Shown here: in pieces, positions 60,163-64,000 of the stretch
Layout: the number at the start of each line of letters is the position of its first letter
Numbering within the stretch: position 1 is the stretch's first letter
Assembly: GCF_904849725.1 (NCBI RefSeq)
Contig: NC_058522.1
Span: 196,957,986-197,021,985, forward strand
Direction of reading: 5' to 3'
Length of the DNA: 64,000 nt
DNA from: Hordeum vulgare subsp. vulgare
Lineage: Eukaryota > Streptophyta > Magnoliopsida > Poales > Poaceae
The notes under the pieces: model-generated
The model's database searches: none
Seen by the model: only the letters and a program-made list of their open reading frames with translations
Told to the model about the DNA's origin: nothing
Position numbers and translations under genes: made by a program

Positions 60163-61791
60163 GGCCCCCGACGATGCACCGATCCGGTGGCGCGGGTGGT
60201 TTTACCACTGCTCGCTGGAGGGGCAGTGAGTGCTCGGGGTGGAAATCAGGGTATGCTGACGTGGTTAAGGACCTGCGTGACCCACAGAGAGGGAGAGAGA
60301 CGAGCAGGAGCACGCACGCATGGCCATGCTCTTCTGGTTGGATCTGGCGCGCGTGGGCACGCGTCGCTCTGGTCAACAGAGTTAGGAAGGAAGGGCCCTA
60401 AGGCTGCCGTGATACAGAGAGGTGGTCGGGGACTCAAATGGGCATCAGGGGAGGCTCGAACCGGCCGGGGCTGGCAACCTTTGCTTCGAGTGCACCCAAC
60501 AGCGTGCCCAGAGCGCAGTTTTGGCATACCACGACATGCTGGCGTGCTCTGGGTCACAATGGCCGTGTCTGGGGTGTCCCGGGGCTTGGTTTGAAGATGC
60601 CTACCCGTTTGGGAGACGAGGGACTCTTTGTTGGCCATGGGGTGTGATGAAAGAAGAGATGCCAGCTTTGAACGAGAACTTAGAATGGGGTTTTGGGGAT
60701 CTTATGCTTGGATTCAAAGAGGAGCCACTGTCCAGAAGTTGGGGAGTTGTGCTAGCTAGTTGGTCAAAGAATTTCGTGGGAACAGCTTAGGTGTGGAGTG
60801 GCGTAGGAGCTGATTTGCTAATATGATAGAAGGTGTTCGACAGGTGTTTGGAATTGCAACACCTCACCATTGGTGATGAGAGTTAACATGATTAACTTTG
60901 ATGCAAAAATAAGATACTCCACCAAATTGGAGCTCCAGAAGTTTGGCAATGCAATCTTGAAATCACCCCCAAATGGGCACCAATGTCCCTTCCAAAGGGA
61001 ATGTGGGTAGATTACCTCCTGCAAATCCCATTTTTGGCAGTGACTCCTCATTTGGGGTGTTGAACACTCCGGTAAAGTTTCAACACATTTGGATAAACTT
61101 TGCAATGTAGAGATGTTTCAACTTGGTTCTGGACAGACAGGTTTTTAGGATTATTTAGTGAACCAAACAACCTTGGAATCAGGTGAAACTTCGTGTGGCC
61201 ACCAAATATAGCTTGGGGAGGTTGCTGGAATTTTCTAGGATTTTATTGGAAGTATTTATTTTGGAAATATTCCAAAAGATCAAAAGAGACAGAATAGGTT
61301 TTCAAGGTTTTGCTCAAATATTTTGAATACAAATAGGGGTTCAAAATCTTATGTATATATGTCGTGTGAGTATCTCCAAATTTTCTCAGATTTTTCAATG
61401 GCAGAAAAGTAATTTTCCATACATAAATATCATTTCTGGCCTCAGAAATGGACATGCATATAAAATAGAAAAATAATTTATAAAATAATTATTTTATGAT
61501 TTTGGAGAGTTAAAATAGTTTTTAAACCAGATCACCAACTTTGGATAAGAGCACTTCCTGGTCATCAAGGACTCGTAGTGCAACCCAAAGCAAGGTTTTG
61601 ATATAGTCAAAAATAAGAAAAATAATTTTGCAAATATTTATGTTATGAAAAATATGGTTTTTGTATCCACTCATTCAAGCATACAAGCATACAAAGAAAA
61701 CCATGGCACTCATAGCATTGGTTTTTGAATTTTTTTAATAAACTCAGATTTTGAAACTACTGTGAAAGTGAGGTGAAAATAGGGCGTGACA

Positions 61792-61806
61792 GACCTATCC
61801 CCTTAC
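61792..61806 (-). other. Polypurine tract of element F
   Basis: On the minus strand GTAAGGGGATAGGTC directly precedes TGTCACGCCC, marking this LTR as the 3' copy and fixing the minus orientation. Confidence 0.65.
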
Positions 61807-61833
61807 ACGAATCTCATCCCCGAGATTCCTAAT

Positions 61834-62259
61834 CTAGGTGCTAAAAAGGTATGGAAATTCGGATCGAAGGTAGTCTTTAGGCTCCCATGTTGCTTCTGCT
61901 TCGGTGTGGTTGCTCAACTGAACCTTGAAGTACTTGATGGTGCAGCTTCTTGGGCAACGCTCTGCTTCATCCAAGATGTGGATCGGCCTCTCACGATAAG
62001 GGAGGTCGGGTTCTAGGTCGATGGCCTGATGGTCAATGTCCTTATAAAGATCTGGACGGTTTGGCGCTCGCACACACTTCCGAAGTTGTGACAAGTGGAA
62101 CATGTTGTGCACACCCGAAAGTTTCGGAGGTAGCTCCAACTGGTAAGCAACTTCTCCACGCCTTGTCGTGATCTTAAAAGGTCCAATGAACCTTGGAGCA
62201 AGTTTCCCCTTGACGTGGAAATGTCTGGTTCCCTTGAGTGGTGTGACACGGAGGTACAC
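61834..62259 (-). pseudogene. Integrase C-terminus and chromodomain of element F
   Basis: An uninterrupted 141-codon frame in a broken pol gene. It begins with YLRVTPLKGTRHFHVKGKLA and PRFIGPFKITTRRGEVAYQL, the conserved integrase C-terminal (GPF/Y) domain. It continues VHNMFHLSQLRKCVR. It ends in a chromodomain with FKVQLSNHTEAEATWEPKDY and LRSEFPYLF, then the stop 40 bp before the polypurine tract. In chromoviruses this domain guides integration to particular chromatin. The segment itself is open, but pol upstream contains stops and frameshifts, so I class the gene as a relic. Confidence 0.88.
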
Positions 62260-63200
62260 CTGGTCTTCGAGGTTAACTCCAATTCTCTATGGAGAGAGTC
62301 CGCATAGCTCTTTCGTCGCGACTTGGATGCCTTTAAGTTTTCCTGGACAAGTTGCACCTTGCCTTCTGCCTCTTGCAGAACTTCCGGCCCGAAAATCAAT
62401 CCTTCGGCGGTTTTGGACCAGTTGAGTGGAGTGGGGCACTTTCGCCCGTAAATCACTTCAAATGGGTTCATCTGGAGACTGGATTGCTACCTGTTTTGTA
62501 TAAGAACTCAGTGAACGGCAGTCAGTCTTCACATTTGGTCCCATGCAACAAGACACAAGCGTGGAGCATATATTTGAGTATCTGGTTCAATCTCTTAGTC
62601 TGTTCGCCCGTCTGCAGGTGGAAGGCGGTGCTGGAAGAGAGCTTAGTTCCGAGGGCTTCTTGGCATTTCTTCCAGAATCATGAGGTGAACTACGTGCCTC
62701 TGTGAGATATGATCTCCTTGGGAGCTCCATGAAGGCTCACAATACCCTCAATGTAGAGACTAGCCAGCTTGTCGCCCCCATAGGTGGTACTGGCCGGGAC
62801 TAAGTGAGACACCTTGGTCGGATGGTCGACGATGCCCATATAAAGTCATGGCCTCTTCAGGACCTGGGTAAGCCGGTGATGAAGTCCATGCTGACTCGGT
62901 CCCACTTCCATTGGGGCACTTGGGGAGGTTGTAGCAATCCAGGGGGTCACTGATGTTCAGCCTTGACCCTTTGGCATACGTCGCACTTGGCGATATAGGA
63001 TGCTATTTCCCTCTTCATGTCGTGCCACCAGAATCTTTCCCGGAGGTCCTGATACCTCTTGGTGCCACCGGGATGAATATATTAGGGTGTGTCATGGGCT
63101 TCCTGCATGATCAAGTCCTTGAGTTCTGCCTTGTTGGGTACGCATAAACGCTTCCCAACCCACACTACTCCTTGCTCATCCGTCGAGAATTCTAGGGCCT
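62260..63200 (-). pseudogene. Integrase core relic of element F
   Basis: Minus-strand pol, broken by several stops and frameshifts. The zinc-binding N-terminus is well preserved near 62973-63078: HPGGTKRYQDLRERFWWHDM then KREIASYIAKCDVCQRVK, with the His and the C..C pair in place. Further on, WDRVSMDFITGLPR (about 62870-62910) is the first DDE-core strand. MNPFEVIYGRKCPTPLNWSK (62410-62471) is the segment before the GPF/Y domain. The middle of the catalytic core is scattered over three frames. Confidence 0.85.
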
Positions 63201-63394
63201 TGCCTTCCTGGATCTTTTTCTTGATCCCTCGATGCTCTTGTGCCCCTTCTGGGCCTCCTTAATGTCATCTGCCAGCGTGGGTTTGACTTCAAGGTTAGCT
63301 AGGAATCCTGGTTCATCTAGCTCCTACCCAAAGATTTCCATCTCTTCATATAAGGCGGGTAGCCTTTCTTTGAAGATAACATTCAAGGTGTTGG

Positions 63395-64000
63395 CCTTCC
63401 GGCTTAAGGCATCAGTCACTACATTGGCCTTACCGGGGTGGTATTGAATTCTGAGGTCGTAGTGTTTGATTAACTCCAACCATCTTCGCTTCGTCTTATT
63501 AAATTCCCTTTGAGTAAAGATATACTTCAGACTTTTGTGGTCAGTGTATATTTCACATCATTTCCCTTGAAGGTAATGTCCCCATGTCTTGAGGGCATGC
63601 ACTACGGCTGCCAGCTCGAGATCTTGGGTGGCGTAATTTTCCTCATGCTGGCGTAGTTACCATGACAGGTTTGCCACGACCCTTCCGTCTTGCATTAGGA
63701 CTCCTCCGAGCCCGATCATGGAGCCATCACAATATATCACAAACTCCTTGCTGATATCTGGAGTAGCCAATACCGGGGCGGTAGTCAATCTCTTCTTCAA
63801 CTCTTGGAAGCTTGCTTGACACTCCGGCGTCCATTCGAAATTCTTAACTTTCTTCAAGATCCGAGTCATTGGTCGAGCGAAGCAGGAGTATCCTCCTACG
63901 AACTTGTAGTAGTATCCGACGAGTCCGAGGAAGCTTCTAACTTCCTTCACATCGATTGGCGACTCCAACTTGATTACCGTGGTAATCTTGGAAGGATCGA
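63395..64000 (-). pseudogene. Reverse transcriptase C-terminus and RNase H relic of element F
   Basis: Minus-strand pol, cut by the window edge. The open segment 63657-63968 has KEVRSFLGLVGYYYKFVGGY, FARPMTRILKK, then ELKKRLTTAPVLATPD, the end of reverse transcriptase, and FVIYCDGSMIGLGGVLMQDG, the RNase H start with its first catalytic Asp. After a stop near 63655 the frame continues [20 protein letters not shown] with the catalytic Glu, a second stop, [16 protein letters not shown] with the second Asp, and [17 protein letters not shown]. This order and sequence are typical Ty3/Gypsy chromovirus. The upstream part lies outside the window. Confidence 0.9.

Larger units (their letters stand above)
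57631..61791 (-). mobile_element. 3' LTR of Gypsy element F (chromovirus), 4.16 kb
   Basis: On the minus strand the LTR starts TGTCACGCCCTATTTTCACC just after the pol region and polypurine tract. It ends CTCGTAAGTCGGGTCCCCACA. The end matches that of element D's LTRs (GTCGAGGTCCCCGCA and GTCGGGGTCCCCACA), as do stretches near 57660-57770, so F and D belong to related families. GC-rich block 59550-60660. The 172- and 149-codon ORFs in that block overlap others on both strands and are not called. Flank GTGTT (57626-57630) is the candidate target duplication inside K. Confidence 0.85.

Noticed and set aside
60076..60594. 172-codon plus-strand ORF in the F LTR
   Set aside because: It lies in a GC-rich LTR block, overlaps similar-sized ORFs on both strands, runs opposite to the element, and has no recognisable motif.

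Overview
The window looks like intergenic DNA from a large grass genome, most likely a Triticeae species (wheat, barley, rye, Aegilops or a relative). Nearly all of it is nested transposable elements. I found no intact host gene, RNA gene or CRISPR array. The assignment rests on gag, pol and transposase relics and on LTR, TIR and target-site structures. Family nicknames (Sabrina/WHAM-like, Caspar-like, Tat-like) are from memory, not from a search.

Left part (1-18181). A fragment of a minus-strand Gypsy LTR (element J, 1-1345) abuts the end of another LTR (1346-1575). Next come the 3' untranslated tail, polypurine tract and 3' LTR of a plus-strand Gypsy element (H, 1576-18181). That LTR is split by an 11.6 kb CACTA DNA transposon (5318-16881, target duplication CGT). 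The CACTA carries decayed TnpA-like and Tnp2-like genes on the minus strand, a tandem array of about 400 bp units with facing purine and pyrimidine tracts, a 216 bp palindrome and a G-rich terminal block.

Middle part (18182-45391) is a nest. A gag relic of a plus-strand Gypsy element (G, 44281-45391) borders a minus-strand Sabrina/WHAM-like element (A: 18182-19851 and 40190-44280). Element A is split by a Tat-like Gypsy element (C, 19852-40189). C is split by a chromovirus-type Gypsy element (D, 22697-36406) whose LTRs (about 4.9 kb) are longer than its internal region (3.86 kb). C keeps gag and protease relics and an antisense ORF relic but shows no reverse transcriptase or integrase. D keeps only scraps of reverse transcriptase and a chromodomain tail.

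Right part (45392-64000) is a second nest. A minus-strand Sabrina/WHAM-like element (B) begins with its 3' LTR at 45392, directly next to the G relic. B contains a non-autonomous 4.3 kb CACTA element (E, 50045-54376, target duplication GAA). B is cut inside its primer binding site by a minus-strand LTR (K, from 54536). K is cut by a minus-strand chromovirus (F) whose 3' LTR (57631-61791) and 3' pol region (RNase H, integrase, chromodomain) run to the window edge. D and F look like relatives with the same LTR end sequence.

There is no cooperating host gene set. The coding relics would have served transposition only, and almost all are broken by stops and frameshifts. The items that most deserve a second look are the hairpin-prone CACTA array, the palindrome upstream of the Tnp2 relic, the GC-rich gene-like segment inside CACTA E, the intact small ORF of unknown function in element B, and the clean layered order of insertions.
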